Of a stretch of 64,000 nucleotides of DNA, positions 24,631 through 33,748 are shown in pieces. The translations under genes were made by a program, and so were the position numbers. A model generated the notes under the pieces. The model did no database searches. It worked only from the letters and a program-made list of their open reading frames with translations, and was not told the origin of the DNA. The stretch's first letter is position 1, and every line of letters begins with the position of its first letter. Source of the DNA: Ruminococcus sp. (GTDB lineage Bacteria > Bacillota > Clostridia > Oscillospirales > Ruminococcaceae); contig JAJQIB010000014.1 of the NCBI GenBank assembly GCA_021199375.1, positions 1-64,000 on the forward strand, read 5' to 3'.

Positions 24631-26793
24631 ATGTTTGAAAAGAAAATTAAAGCAGTATGTGCTACAATGGCAGCTACAGTAATGGTGTCGTCGCTTAGCT
24701 TTACAGCGTTTGGATTAAGCGCAAATGCTGAGTATAAGGGTGTGAAAATACTCTACACAAATGATGTTCACAATGCGTACGAACAGAATTTAGAGGATGG
24801 CACAATAGGCTACGCTGCTGCGGCTCAGTACAAAAAGGATCTTGAAGCAGATGGCTGGGATGTAATTTTAGTAGATGCTGGCGATGCAATCCAGGGTGGA
24901 CTAATCGGTACTCTCTCAAAGGGAAGCTATATAGTTGACATTATGGGACAGACTGGCTATTCGCTTGCTGTCCCAGGAAACCATGAGTTTGACTTTGGTA
25001 TGGAAAATTTCTTAAGCCTTGCCGAAGGTGCGGATTATGAATATATCTGCTGTAATTTTATGGATTTAAGAACCAATGAAACTGTATTTGAGCCCTATGA
25101 AATTGTTACGCTCGATGGAATGGATATAGCATTTGTCGGAATTGACACACCTGAGGCTATAACAAAGTCTACTCCTGCATATTTCAAGGACGAGGACGGA
25201 AGCTATATTTACGGATTTTGTCAGGGAAATGACGGACAAAATTTATATGATGCTGTTCAGGACGCAGTAGATGATGCTATTGAAGAGGGCGCAGACTATG
25301 TAGTTGCAATAGGTCACACCGGCACCGACACCGCCGCAAGCTCTCCTTATACATCTATTGACATTATAGAGAATACTACAGATATTGACAGCTACATTGA
25401 CGCTCATTCTCATACAGTGCTTGAGGGCGAGACCTATAACAACAAGGATGGCGAAGATGTGCTTTTAACATCGACCGGCTCATATTTTCAAAGCTTGGGC
25501 GAGATGACGATTACGTCAAATGGCGAGCTTTCGTCCTCATTAGTTCTTGGAATAACCGAACAGGATCCTGAAACGCTTAGCTATGTAAACTCGATTACAG
25601 CAAGCTTTGAGGAGCTAAAGAATACTGTGGTGGCATCAAGTGAGGTTAAGCTTGTTACAAATGATCCTAATGATGAGGATTCTTTTTGGATGGTTAGAAA
25701 TCAGGAAACTAATTTAGGAGATCTATGTGCAGACGCTTATCGCATTATGCTCGGTGCTGACATAGGTATTATAAATGGTGGAAATATAAGAGCAGAGATT
25801 GATGTTGGCGATGTCACATACGAGGATATAATAGATGTTAGCCCTTATGGTAACACGCTATGTGTGGTAGAGGCTACCGGACAGCAAATTCTGGATGCAC
25901 TTGAGATGGGTGCAATGGTTGCAGGTGAGGATAACAGCGGAGGCTTTTGGCAGGTCTCGGGTCTTACATATGAAATTGACACAAGAATTGAGTCGTCAGT
26001 AGTTAAGGACGATGAGGGAATGTTTGTTAAGGTTACAGGCGATTACAGAGTAAGAAATGTGTATGTAGGTGATGAGCCGCTTGAGCTAGACAAGACCTAC
26101 ACGCTTGCATCTCATAACTACCTTTTAAAGCAACAGGGCGATGGATTTAACATGTTTGATGGCTCAAGCATTATTCAGGATGAGGTTATGATTGATAATC
26201 AGGCGCTAATTGACTATATTACAGACTATCTTGGCGGCACAATATCTGCAAACAGCATCTATTCAAGTCCCTATGGTGAGGGCAGAATAAGGGTTATCAC
26301 TGACGAGCTAAGCGCTACCTGCACCGAGGATGGTTATGTTGAGTATATTCAGGGTGCAAGCACTGTAAGACAAACGCTCGAGGCAGCAGGTCACAGCTTT
26401 GGCGAGTGGGAAATCACGACAGAAGCTAGTGTAGGCGTTGAAGGCGAGATGACAAGAACCTGTACCGAATGCGGATACACCGAAACGCAAATAATTGCAG
26501 CACTTGAGGATGACTCATCAAGTGAGCAGGCATCGTCGAGCAGTGAAGCTTCTAGTGAGGATGAGTCGAGTGATGCTTCATCCGACACGGACTCGTCATC
26601 ATCATCTGAGGCGTCGTCTGAAGAATTCGATACCTCCTCGGATCTGTCTTCATCCACATCCTCAGCCGATACTTACAGTGAATCTTCAGCCGATAGCTAC
26701 AGTGACAGCAATCCTATGACAGGAGCGGCATTGCCTGCGGCAGCTGTTGTTTTGGCACTTGGGGTTCTTGCAATTTACAGAAAGCAGAGATGA
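24631..26793 (+). CDS. Wall-anchored 5'-nucleotidase (metallophosphoesterase) with NPMTG sorting signal
   Basis: 720 aa. Signal peptide to about residue 31. Metallophosphoesterase domain (about 36-290) with metal ligands in YTNDVHNAY, DAGDAIQGG, GNHEFDFG and DAHSHTVL. The 5'-nucleotidase C-terminal domain (about 345-515) includes NLGDLCADA and NGGNIRAEI. Next comes a CxxC repeat (CTECGY) like those in the leucine-rich-repeat protein of this window, then a Ser/Asp/Glu-rich spacer (about 628-690). It ends in NPMTG (694-698), a hydrophobic segment and KQR, a cell-wall sorting signal of NPxTG form. It probably salvages nucleosides from external nucleotides. Confidence 0.92.
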   Translation: MFEKKIKAVCATMAATVMVSSLSFTAFGLSANAEYKGVKILYTNDVHNAYEQNLEDGTIGYAAAAQYKKDLEADGWDVILVDAGDAIQGGLIGTLSKGSYIVDIMGQTGYSLAVPGNHEFDFGMENFLSLAEGADYEYICCNFMDLRTNETVFEPYEIVTLDGMDIAFVGIDTPEAITKSTPAYFKDEDGSYIYGFCQGNDGQNLYDAVQDAVDDAIEEGADYVVAIGHTGTDTAASSPYTSIDIIENTTDIDSYIDAHSHTVLEGETYNNKDGEDVLLTSTGSYFQSLGEMTITSNGELSSSLVLGITEQDPETLSYVNSITASFEELKNTVVASSEVKLVTNDPNDEDSFWMVRNQETNLGDLCADAYRIMLGADIGIINGGNIRAEIDVGDVTYEDIIDVSPYGNTLCVVEATGQQILDALEMGAMVAGEDNSGGFWQVSGLTYEIDTRIESSVVKDDEGMFVKVTGDYRVRNVYVGDEPLELDKTYTLASHNYLLKQQGDGFNMFDGSSIIQDEVMIDNQALIDYITDYLGGTISANSIYSSPYGEGRIRVITDELSATCTEDGYVEYIQGASTVRQTLEAAGHSFGEWEITTEASVGVEGEMTRTCTECGYTETQIIAALEDDSSSEQASSSSEASSEDESSDASSDTDSSSSSEASSEEFDTSSDLSSSTSSADTYSESSADSYSDSNPMTGAALPAAAVVLALGVLAIYRKQR

Positions 26794-26893
26794 TCGGATT
26801 CACTTACAAAAACCGCTGATATTGTAAAGATTCGCACAAGCCTAAAGCTTTGCTTTGACGCATTTTTATTTACTTAAAATATTACAGATTTGC

Positions 26894-26922
26894 TTGACAA
26901 ATTAGTGTTTGCGTGATATAAT
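26894..26922 (+). promoter_or_regulatory. Sigma-A promoter of the InlB-repeat protein gene
   Basis: TTGACA (26894-26899), 17-bp spacer, TATAAT (26917-26922) with a TG extended -10. Confidence 0.87.
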
Positions 26923-26984
26923 GTACTAAATCGAAAGCAGTAACAATTTGTACGTTTGTGCAAACCCAAATTGGAGGGATAAAA

Positions 26985-28682
26985 ATGCTAAAGAAACGTA
27001 TAGCTACATTGGCGGCAGCGGCGATGATTGCTGTCACAGCGTTCGCCGGCGTGCTTCCTACAGGATTACAGGTGGATACGTCGATCACTGCATCTGCAGC
27101 CTCGACGGTAAAAATGAAGGTTACTCTCGATGCTAACGGAGGAAGCTGCTCTAAAAGCAAGATCACAGTGACCTACGGCAAAAAATACGGCACATTACCT
27201 ACACCTACAAGAAGCGGATACAATTTTGTGGGATGGTATAATTCAAGCGGAAGTAAGGTAACAGCGTCTACGGTTGTAAATAAAAAGGTTAATCATACGC
27301 TCACTGCAAAGTGGGAGGAGTGGCCAACGAGCGTCACACTTACCTTTGACGCTAATGGCGGAAATATTACTACCACATCAAAAACATACTATTCGGGTAA
27401 GATAATAGGTGCTCTTCCTGTGGTTCGCATGCCCGGTTATACCTTTAAAGGCTGGTATACTAAAAAAACCGGAGGCACAAGGGTAAGCTATAGTACAGTT
27501 TTAAATGTTGTAAAAGACAGAACCTTTTATGCTCACTACGCTGTTGCATCCTTTGCTACACTTAAATACAGCTTTGAGAATACATATGAGGGCTTTGGCT
27601 ACTCTAGGATGTACCGAATACCATATGAAAGATACAGCTATATGTTCTCTGCTCAGTATGCAAGATTTGTCTATGATGCTGTAGGAATGACAGCTTGGGG
27701 AGGAAATTGCTATGGCATGAGTACGACCTCAGCATTATTTAATACTTGTAAAGTAAAGGTTCAGTCGTTTAACAAGAAAAAGTACTTCATTAAAGGTCTT
27801 TCTCTAACTGATGAAAGCTCTACCTATGGTATAACCGTGAATGAGTTTATTGAAAGCATGCAGGTGGCTCAATATGCTCCCAGCCTTCAGGATGCTTTTG
27901 AAGAACATTTGGAGGATTATTCAACGCTTGTGAGCAAGGTAAAGGCGTGTCATAGTGGTACCGGTCAGCCGGTTGTTATGGGTTTGATTGAAGGAAATAC
28001 AGGTCATGCAGTTTTAGCATATAGGTGGAAAAAGATAAGCTCGACAGAAGAGAGAATCTACATATATGACTGCAATGATAACAGCAGTGCTAAGTATATC
28101 ACGCTATATAAGAGTAATGGCAGCTACACAGGCTTTGAATATGATAGCTACACATCATTTACATGGTACTCCTTCTCTGAAATCTACAGCGTTTGGACAA
28201 ACAGAGGAACAACTGCTAACGGTACGATTTCCTCACTTTCTGTAAGCGTTGATAATGCAAGGATTTATGACGAAAACGGAACACTTTGCGCTGTTATTTC
28301 AGATGGCGAGTTTACATCCTATGATGATGATGTTTATCAGACCATTTCGTTTGATGTATCGCTTACATCCACGCTGATATGTCTTCCTGAAGGCGATTAT
28401 ACTGTAGTAAATACAGAGGACGAGGATATGAGTGTTGCAATGTACGCTGATGGTACGACCTGTTCGGCTCAGTCGGATGCAGATGCAATAACACTTTCGG
28501 TTGATGCTGAGACAGTAACGGTTTACGATGAGGACTCAGCGGACTATGAGATTACGCTGTATACATCAAGCGGCGATGTGACAGTTAGCGGCAGTACAGA
28601 TAGCGGCACCTATGAGGTGTCTGAAGACAAAATAACAGAAATCACAGATGATGAGTCTCAGCTAAGCGAGCTTGTCGGATAA
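26985..28682 (+). CDS. Secreted protein with two InlB-type repeats and a putative papain-like cysteine protease domain
   Basis: 565 aa from the ATG at 26985 (GGAGG upstream). Signal peptide to about residue 39. Two InlB B-repeat (Flg_new) units at about 44-110 and 117-186, each with DANGG and a GW-Y motif. The third region (about 195-420) contains GGNCYGM with Cys242, TGHAVLAY with His341, and IYDCND with Asp362/Asn364. This order and spacing matches papain-like or transglutaminase-like catalytic sites. The C-terminal 150 residues are acidic and beta-rich. No anchor is visible, so it is probably released or bound non-covalently. The protease call rests on motif pattern alone. Confidence 0.75.
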   Translation: MLKKRIATLAAAAMIAVTAFAGVLPTGLQVDTSITASAASTVKMKVTLDANGGSCSKSKITVTYGKKYGTLPTPTRSGYNFVGWYNSSGSKVTASTVVNKKVNHTLTAKWEEWPTSVTLTFDANGGNITTTSKTYYSGKIIGALPVVRMPGYTFKGWYTKKTGGTRVSYSTVLNVVKDRTFYAHYAVASFATLKYSFENTYEGFGYSRMYRIPYERYSYMFSAQYARFVYDAVGMTAWGGNCYGMSTTSALFNTCKVKVQSFNKKKYFIKGLSLTDESSTYGITVNEFIESMQVAQYAPSLQDAFEEHLEDYSTLVSKVKACHSGTGQPVVMGLIEGNTGHAVLAYRWKKISSTEERIYIYDCNDNSSAKYITLYKSNGSYTGFEYDSYTSFTWYSFSEIYSVWTNRGTTANGTISSLSVSVDNARIYDENGTLCAVISDGEFTSYDDDVYQTISFDVSLTSTLICLPEGDYTVVNTEDEDMSVAMYADGTTCSAQSDADAITLSVDAETVTVYDEDSADYEITLYTSSGDVTVSGSTDSGTYEVSEDKITEITDDESQLSELVG

Positions 28683-28702
28683 CCCCAAGGCGATAATTTA
28701 AA

Positions 28703-28737
28703 GCGGTGTCGTTTTTGTTGGCGGCACCGCTCTTTTG
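28703..28737 (+). terminator. Rho-independent terminator
   Basis: 10-bp stem AGCGGTGTCG (28703-28712) / CGGCACCGCT (28723-28732) with one G-U pair, then CTTTT. The next gene's ribosome site is only about 8 bp away. Confidence 0.8.
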
Positions 28738-28753
28738 AAGGAAGGAATTTAAG

Positions 28754-29719
28754 ATGGAAGAAAGACTTTTTTGTAAGGGCTACACATGGGGCTTTTTTGC
28801 CGGAAGCGGCACTTTTCAAACTCCTGAGGCAGAGTATTCGATGGAACGACTTGCCGAGGACGGGCTTGATTGGATATGCATTCCTGTCAACTGCTTTCAG
28901 GAAAGCTACTACTCGCTAAATGTATTTTCAATGTTTGGCAGAACACAGACGGATGAGGATGTGGTGTTTGCAATTAAAAAGGCAAAGTCGCTAGGACTTA
29001 AGGTTTGTTTGAAGCCAATGGTAGATTGCCTAGATCATGCTTGGCGAGCGAGAATAAATTTTCCCGGAGAAAATCCTATGTATTGGGAGAGATGGTTTAG
29101 AAGCTATACTCATTTTATGCTGCACTATGCTCGTCTTGCCGAAAGGTATGAATGTGAGATGCTATGTACAGGCTGCGAGATGGCTGGAATGGATATGCAG
29201 ACCGAGTATTGCCTAAAGCTAATCGAGGATGTGCGTAAGGTTTACAGCGGAATTATTATGCACAATGTAAATCACGGAGATGAAATGCGCTCACCGTGGC
29301 TCGGAGCAGTAGATGTAATCGGTGTTTCGGCATACTACCCATGCTCAACTGAGAATGATAATTCGCTTGAACATATGAAAAAGGTATTTAATGGCGTTGC
29401 GGATATGCTAGAGGGTGTGCATAAGCGTTTTGAGCGTCCGATTATGTTTGCAGAGATTGGCGTAAGAAATGTGCATGGCTGTACGCAATATCCGTGGGAC
29501 TTTAAGCATCGTCCCGATACTCCTACCGATGATGAGGAGCAAGCGAGCTTCTATGAGGCGGCGCTTTCGTGCAGCTTTGATAAGCCGTGGTTTGCAGGAT
29601 ACTTTTGGTGGGATTGGAAGGCGGTTTTGCCACCAATTGATAAGGCAAGGGAAAACCGTGATTTTACCATCTATGAAAAGCCTGCGGAGCAGGTATTAAA
29701 AAAGTGGTATGCTAAATAA
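28754..29719 (+). CDS. GH113-like TIM-barrel glycoside hydrolase (probable beta-mannanase)
   Basis: 321 aa, no signal peptide, so cytoplasmic. (Beta/alpha)8 pattern with LDWICIPVNCFQES, LKVCLKPMVDC, a probable acid/base Glu in CTGCEMAG, DVIGVSAYYP, and a probable nucleophile Glu in MFAEIGVRN. The C-terminal GYFWWDWK strand is typical of clan GH-A. The order and spacing best match family GH113, whose known members hydrolyse beta-1,4-mannan oligosaccharides. It is alone between terminators, and no sugar transporter adjoins it. The clan is sound; the substrate is inference. Confidence 0.82.
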   Translation: MEERLFCKGYTWGFFAGSGTFQTPEAEYSMERLAEDGLDWICIPVNCFQESYYSLNVFSMFGRTQTDEDVVFAIKKAKSLGLKVCLKPMVDCLDHAWRARINFPGENPMYWERWFRSYTHFMLHYARLAERYECEMLCTGCEMAGMDMQTEYCLKLIEDVRKVYSGIIMHNVNHGDEMRSPWLGAVDVIGVSAYYPCSTENDNSLEHMKKVFNGVADMLEGVHKRFERPIMFAEIGVRNVHGCTQYPWDFKHRPDTPTDDEEQASFYEAALSCSFDKPWFAGYFWWDWKAVLPPIDKARENRDFTIYEKPAEQVLKKWYAK

Positions 29720-29725
29720 AAAGCT

Positions 29726-29753
29726 AAAAGCGGGATATTTCGTCCCGCTTTTT
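29726..29753. terminator. Bidirectional terminator
   Basis: 10-bp stem AAAAGCGGGA (29726-29735) / TCCCGCTTTT (29743-29752) between two convergent genes. The stem supplies A and T runs on both sides. Confidence 0.85.
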
Positions 29754-29757
29754 CATT

Positions 29758-30837
29758 CTAATTTCCATCTGTCACACGCTCAACCGTGTATCCATCCTGC
29801 TCCAGCAGGTCTATTATTCCGCCATCGCCTAAAAAGTGTGCTTCTCCTACCACAAAAAGCACATTGTCACCACTTGACAAAAGCTCCTCGGCAGTTTCGG
29901 TCATTCCGATATTTCGATCGTTTAACAGTGCATTATTATACTCATCAACCAGTACTTTTTGCTCATCGTCAAGCTCTGAGTCATCGACCGTGTTAAGCTC
30001 AAGCATTGTGTCGGTATCACCAGTGCGCCAGGCTGTATACATATCGTTATATTCGTCAGTGATAAGCTCTACATTTTCTTCGCTGTAGCTTGAAAGAACA
30101 ATGTCATAAATATCGTCCGAGAGATTTACAAGCAAATCCATCTGAAACTCAGCTGATTCGACCTCATATATCTCCTTTTCGTCATCATGCGCCATTGTGA
30201 GAAGCTGCATATCGAGTCCAAGATCTGAGGAAAGCGCTGCATCCTCAATAGCAAGGTTTTCAAGCAGCGATGAAACATACCACGGCTGATATATTTCGTA
30301 GGCGGAGTAGCTTTCGCCATGTGCTTCAAGATAGCTTTCAATTCCGTCACAGGTTTCCTCGGAAATATGATCTCCTAACGTTTCGCCGCTTGAGTAGGTT
30401 ATTTTATCTGTGTATTTAAGTGTTGCGCTCATTGTAGCTGTGAGATCTGTTATGTCGCACTCTACTGCTAACACATCTGCTTGCTCGTAAGCATCTGTTA
30501 CATAGTCAGGCAAGGGGTAGCATTCTTCTTTTAGTGCGTGCATAGAGCCCATCATGTACATGCTGTTGCCGTCATCATCTGTAACAAGCCACATTGCAGG
30601 AGCATAGTCGTCTTGTGTCTCGGAGTCAGCCTCTTCTTCACTGTCTAAGGTGCTTTCATCCTCTATTGATGAGCTGTCGCTTGAAGGAAGTGTTACTGAA
30701 GGAGCGGCAGTTTGAGTAGAACTTGAGGAGTCAGCTGCACCTTCGGCATCCTTATCCCCACATGAGCAAAGCATTGCGCTTGTAAGCACAAATGAAGTGA
30801 TTATAGCGGCAAGCTGTTTGAATTTATGGCATTTCAT
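29758..30837 (-). CDS. TraB/GumN-family lipoprotein
   Basis: 359 aa from the ATG at 30837; a GTG four codons earlier overlaps the permease stop and is possible. Signal peptide with lipobox LCSC, then a Ser/Glu/Asp-rich linker. The TraB/GumN domain begins at MWLVTDDDGNSMYMMGSMH and ends in VVGEAHFLGDGGIIDLL; the two G-x2-H motifs (GSMH, GEAH) are the family hallmark and probable metal ligands. The related TIKI proteins are metalloproteases. It is coupled to the ABC exporter genes upstream, so it may act with that exporter. Confidence 0.87.
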   Translation of the reverse strand: MKCHKFKQLAAIITSFVLTSAMLCSCGDKDAEGAADSSSSTQTAAPSVTLPSSDSSSIEDESTLDSEEEADSETQDDYAPAMWLVTDDDGNSMYMMGSMHALKEECYPLPDYVTDAYEQADVLAVECDITDLTATMSATLKYTDKITYSSGETLGDHISEETCDGIESYLEAHGESYSAYEIYQPWYVSSLLENLAIEDAALSSDLGLDMQLLTMAHDDEKEIYEVESAEFQMDLLVNLSDDIYDIVLSSYSEENVELITDEYNDMYTAWRTGDTDTMLELNTVDDSELDDEQKVLVDEYNNALLNDRNIGMTETAEELLSSGDNVLFVVGEAHFLGDGGIIDLLEQDGYTVERVTDGN

Positions 30838-30845
30838 ACCTTGTC

Positions 30846-32162
30846 TCACTCCTTAGCTTGTTTACTTTTTTTCCTTCGGCATCCGCCTACTCCTTCGGAA
30901 GCGGTGAAGATCTTGTCGCTTGTGAAAATCTTAATTGCAATCGTCATGCAAATCACTAAGAATACAAGCTGGTAGATAAGTCCGCCGACATAAAGCGAGG
31001 TCTTTCCAAAAATTACATTGTCGGTAGCCATGAAGGTGTGTGTGAAGGGAATGGCATATAAAAGATACCTAACCGCTCCGGGAAGCGTGCTTATATCGAC
31101 AAACATTGAAGCCATAAATGGGAATAGTGCGGTAAACATTATCGGCATCATAAGCGTCTGTGAAGACTTGACGTTCTTTGCAAATGCTCCTAGGATCAGT
31201 GACACACTAAGTGCGATAAGAGTAGACAAAAGCATCTGTATTCCTATTAGAATATAGCTTTTTGTGGTAAAGGAAAGTCCAAGCGAGTTTAAAATATCCG
31301 AGTAGTCACCCGAAAGCGTACCTGTAACCGCTGATGTCATGCTGTCGGTGCCGACCATGTAGATTGCGGCATTAAGTAGTGCTACAACTGCGGCAGCAAG
31401 CATTTTTGCGCTAAGTACTGTAAGTCGAGATACAGGAGCCGAGAGCAGTGTTTCGAGTGTTTTGTCAAGCTTTTCGGCGGCTACGGCATTAACCATAGTC
31501 TGAGAGCCTAGAAGTATTAGAATATATACCACAAGCGGCAGCATAAGGCTTTGCGAATAAACGCACGAGTATAGCAAAAGCTGGGATATTTCCTCACTTT
31601 TGTCGCCAACCACCGTTTGCTCTGTTACATTTAGCGGACTTTCAAGCACCGTGACCTCATCGTCTGTAAGTATTCCTGATTGAACCTTGTCGGTGTAAAG
31701 TGCAGTTTTAACTGCCGCCTCGATAAGTGCCACTGCCGTTTCAGAGCCTGTATTTATATTTGCCATGCTTGCAAGCGAGGTCATTTTACTTACATATACA
31801 ATATCCGCTTGCTCGCCATTTACTATACAGTCGGTAAAGCCTTCGGGGATTACAATAAAGGTTTTTATTCCAAGCCTGTCAAGCTCGGCGGCGTAATCGT
31901 CAGATTCAAGGCTAATTATCTCAACCTCATTTTGCATATCCGCTGTTGGGTGTTCAAGGTAGGCAAGCACCGATTCGGTAAAGTCTGTGCCGTCAAGATT
32001 GCATATCGTTATTTTAGATGACTCGCTTTCTGATTCCTCAACCGAGCTGTTTAGCATAACACCCATAAGGCTCATGATGACAAGCAGAAATACAAGCATG
32101 ATAATCGTTTGAACTGAGAGCATTTCTCTAAGCTCTTTTTTAAATAGACTAACAAACTTCAC
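30846..32162 (-). CDS. ABC-2 type transport permease (NatB-like)
   Basis: 438 aa. One N-terminal membrane segment (about 20-38), a large outer domain of about 170 residues, then five hydrophobic segments (about 205-400) and a basic cytoplasmic tail. This matches ABC-2 exporters of the NatB/YhaP type. The start overlaps the ATPase gene by 14 bp. With that ATPase it would form an export or extrusion system; the substrate, possibly a peptide, drug or Na+, cannot be told. Confidence 0.88.
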   Translation of the reverse strand: MKFVSLFKKELREMLSVQTIIMLVFLLVIMSLMGVMLNSSVEESESESSKITICNLDGTDFTESVLAYLEHPTADMQNEVEIISLESDDYAAELDRLGIKTFIVIPEGFTDCIVNGEQADIVYVSKMTSLASMANINTGSETAVALIEAAVKTALYTDKVQSGILTDDEVTVLESPLNVTEQTVVGDKSEEISQLLLYSCVYSQSLMLPLVVYILILLGSQTMVNAVAAEKLDKTLETLLSAPVSRLTVLSAKMLAAAVVALLNAAIYMVGTDSMTSAVTGTLSGDYSDILNSLGLSFTTKSYILIGIQMLLSTLIALSVSLILGAFAKNVKSSQTLMMPIMFTALFPFMASMFVDISTLPGAVRYLLYAIPFTHTFMATDNVIFGKTSLYVGGLIYQLVFLVICMTIAIKIFTSDKIFTASEGVGGCRRKKSKQAKE

Positions 32163-32901
32163 TGCTGTTCACCACCTTTTCAAATACCTCTTCAAGGTTT
32201 TGAGCGTCATATTTTACGAGCAGCTCTTTTGGCTTGCCACACTCTAAAAGCTTTCCGTGAGAGATTATTCCCACACGGTCGGATACGTATTCGATTTCAA
32301 GCATATTGTGAGAGGACAGCAAAAATGTCATTCCATCCTTTGCAAGCGAGCGTATCATACGTCTTATTTCAAGCGCATTTATGATGTCAAGTCCTGATGT
32401 CGGTTCGTCCAAAATCGCAAGGAGCGGCTGCGGCATTATTGTTCTTGCGAGCAAAAGCTTTCTTGTCATACCACGAGAATAGCTTTCGATTTTATCATCA
32501 AGTCTGTTGCCTAATCCACATATTTTTTCAGCACGATCTACAAAGCCATAAGCCTCTGATTTGTTTTTAGCGTACATTTCCGCCATAAACTTAAGATACT
32601 TGCGTCCCGTCATGTTTTTGTAAGCACCCGCTTCGTCTGGCAGGTAGGTGAGGCGTTCACGAACCTGTGCGGGATTATCCTTTATAGAAAATCCGCCGAC
32701 AAAGGCATCTCCCTCAGTGGGGTTAAGCAGCGTTGCAATCATGCGTATAGTAGTGGTTTTGCCTGCTCCGTTAGGTCCGATAAGCGCAAATATCTCGCCC
32801 TTTTCAAGTGCAAAGCTTACGTCCCTACAGGCATAGACATCCTTTTTGTAAGCCTTAGAAAGTCCTTCGACTCTAAGTATCAAGCTGTCATTGTCTGCCA
32901 T
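32149..32901 (-). CDS. ABC transporter ATPase subunit (NatA-like)
   Basis: 250 aa. Walker A GPNGAGKTT, Q-loop region, ABC signature in YSRGMTRKLLLA (variant, Met and Thr replace the usual Gly-Gln), Walker B LLAILDEPTSGLD and H-loop LSSHNM. It powers the ABC-2 permease encoded next. GGAG ribosome site 8 bases before the ATG. Confidence 0.93.
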   Translation of the reverse strand: MADNDSLILRVEGLSKAYKKDVYACRDVSFALEKGEIFALIGPNGAGKTTTIRMIATLLNPTEGDAFVGGFSIKDNPAQVRERLTYLPDEAGAYKNMTGRKYLKFMAEMYAKNKSEAYGFVDRAEKICGLGNRLDDKIESYSRGMTRKLLLARTIMPQPLLAILDEPTSGLDIINALEIRRMIRSLAKDGMTFLLSSHNMLEIEYVSDRVGIISHGKLLECGKPKELLVKYDAQNLEEVFEKVVNSSEVC

Positions 32902-32921
32902 AAGTGTGTTCTCCTTAGATG

Positions 32922-32949
32922 ATTTAATTTTGATTATTTAATTTTGATT
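32922..32949 (-). repeat. Two perfect 14-bp tandem repeats just downstream of the ABC promoter
   Basis: ATTTAATTTTGATT occurs twice head to tail (32922-32935, 32936-32949), directly next to the -10 box on the minus strand. It covers the likely transcription start and early leader, so it could be an operator. Confidence 0.6.
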
Positions 32950-32978
32950 ATTATACCATGCTTAATATTCTTTGTCAA
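32950..32978 (-). promoter_or_regulatory. Sigma-A promoter of the ABC/TraB operon
   Basis: Minus-strand -35 TTGACA (32973-32978), 17-bp spacer, -10 TATAAT (32950-32955). A consensus promoter. Confidence 0.87.
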
Positions 32979-32983
32979 GCTAT

Positions 32984-33748
32984 TTAAGACAATCTTTTCG
33001 CAATCCCTGATTTTAGCCCTTTATAAATGGTATCCCTAGCCTTAATTGCCTGCTCCTTTGTAGCAGGTGCAACTCCTTTAAGTCTGTAGTCTATATTAAG
33101 CTCATCGTATTTTGATACGCCCATTGTATGATATGGCAGCACATCTATTGCTTTAAGCGAAGGGATATTAGATATAAATTCGCCAAGCTCTGTCAGCGAC
33201 CCTTCATCGTCTGTGATTCCAGGCACCAAAACATGACGAATCCAAACATCTATTTTTCTTTCGCCAAGTCTAAGCGCAAACTCCTTTATTGCATGGTTTT
33301 CATGTCCCGTAAGCCATTTGTGCTTGTCTGAGTTTATGTGCTTTATATCAAGCATCACAAGGTCAGTGTAGTCAAGAACTCGTTCAATTTGCTCCTTGCC
33401 TTCTCCCTCGTAGGTCACTCCAGAAGTATCAAGACAGGTGTGTATTCCCTTTTCCTTTGCAGCTTTAAAAAGCTCATAGACAAATTGCGCTTGCATAAGC
33501 GGCTCGCCGCCTGTACAGGTTATTCCTCCTCCGTGCATAAATTCCTGTACGTCACTGTATTTATCCAGTATCTCAGTTACCGTCATAGGCGTTCCCGAAT
33601 GCTCCTTCCATGTATCGGGATTGTGACAATATGCACATCTCATAGGACAGCCGGATAAAAATACTACAAATCTAAGTCCGGGACCATCTACCGTACCTAA
33701 GCTCTCGGTAGAATGCACCCAGCCTAAAGCTTCACTCATTTTGTTCAT
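32984..33748 (-). CDS. pflA: Pyruvate formate-lyase activating enzyme (radical SAM)
   Basis: 254 aa. Radical SAM motif CAYCHNPDTW preceded by GCPMRC (C-x3-C-x2-C), and the family opening STESLGTVDGPGLRFVVFLSG. It installs the glycyl radical on pyruvate formate-lyase using SAM and a [4Fe-4S] cluster. Normally next to pflB, but here it overlaps folC by 17 bp and no pflB is in the window. A second in-frame ATG at 33739 could be used. Activation of another glycyl-radical enzyme is possible. Confidence 0.9.
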   Translation of the reverse strand: MNKMSEALGWVHSTESLGTVDGPGLRFVVFLSGCPMRCAYCHNPDTWKEHSGTPMTVTEILDKYSDVQEFMHGGGITCTGGEPLMQAQFVYELFKAAKEKGIHTCLDTSGVTYEGEGKEQIERVLDYTDLVMLDIKHINSDKHKWLTGHENHAIKEFALRLGERKIDVWIRHVLVPGITDDEGSLTELGEFISNIPSLKAIDVLPYHTMGVSKYDELNIDYRLKGVAPATKEQAIKARDTIYKGLKSGIAKRLS

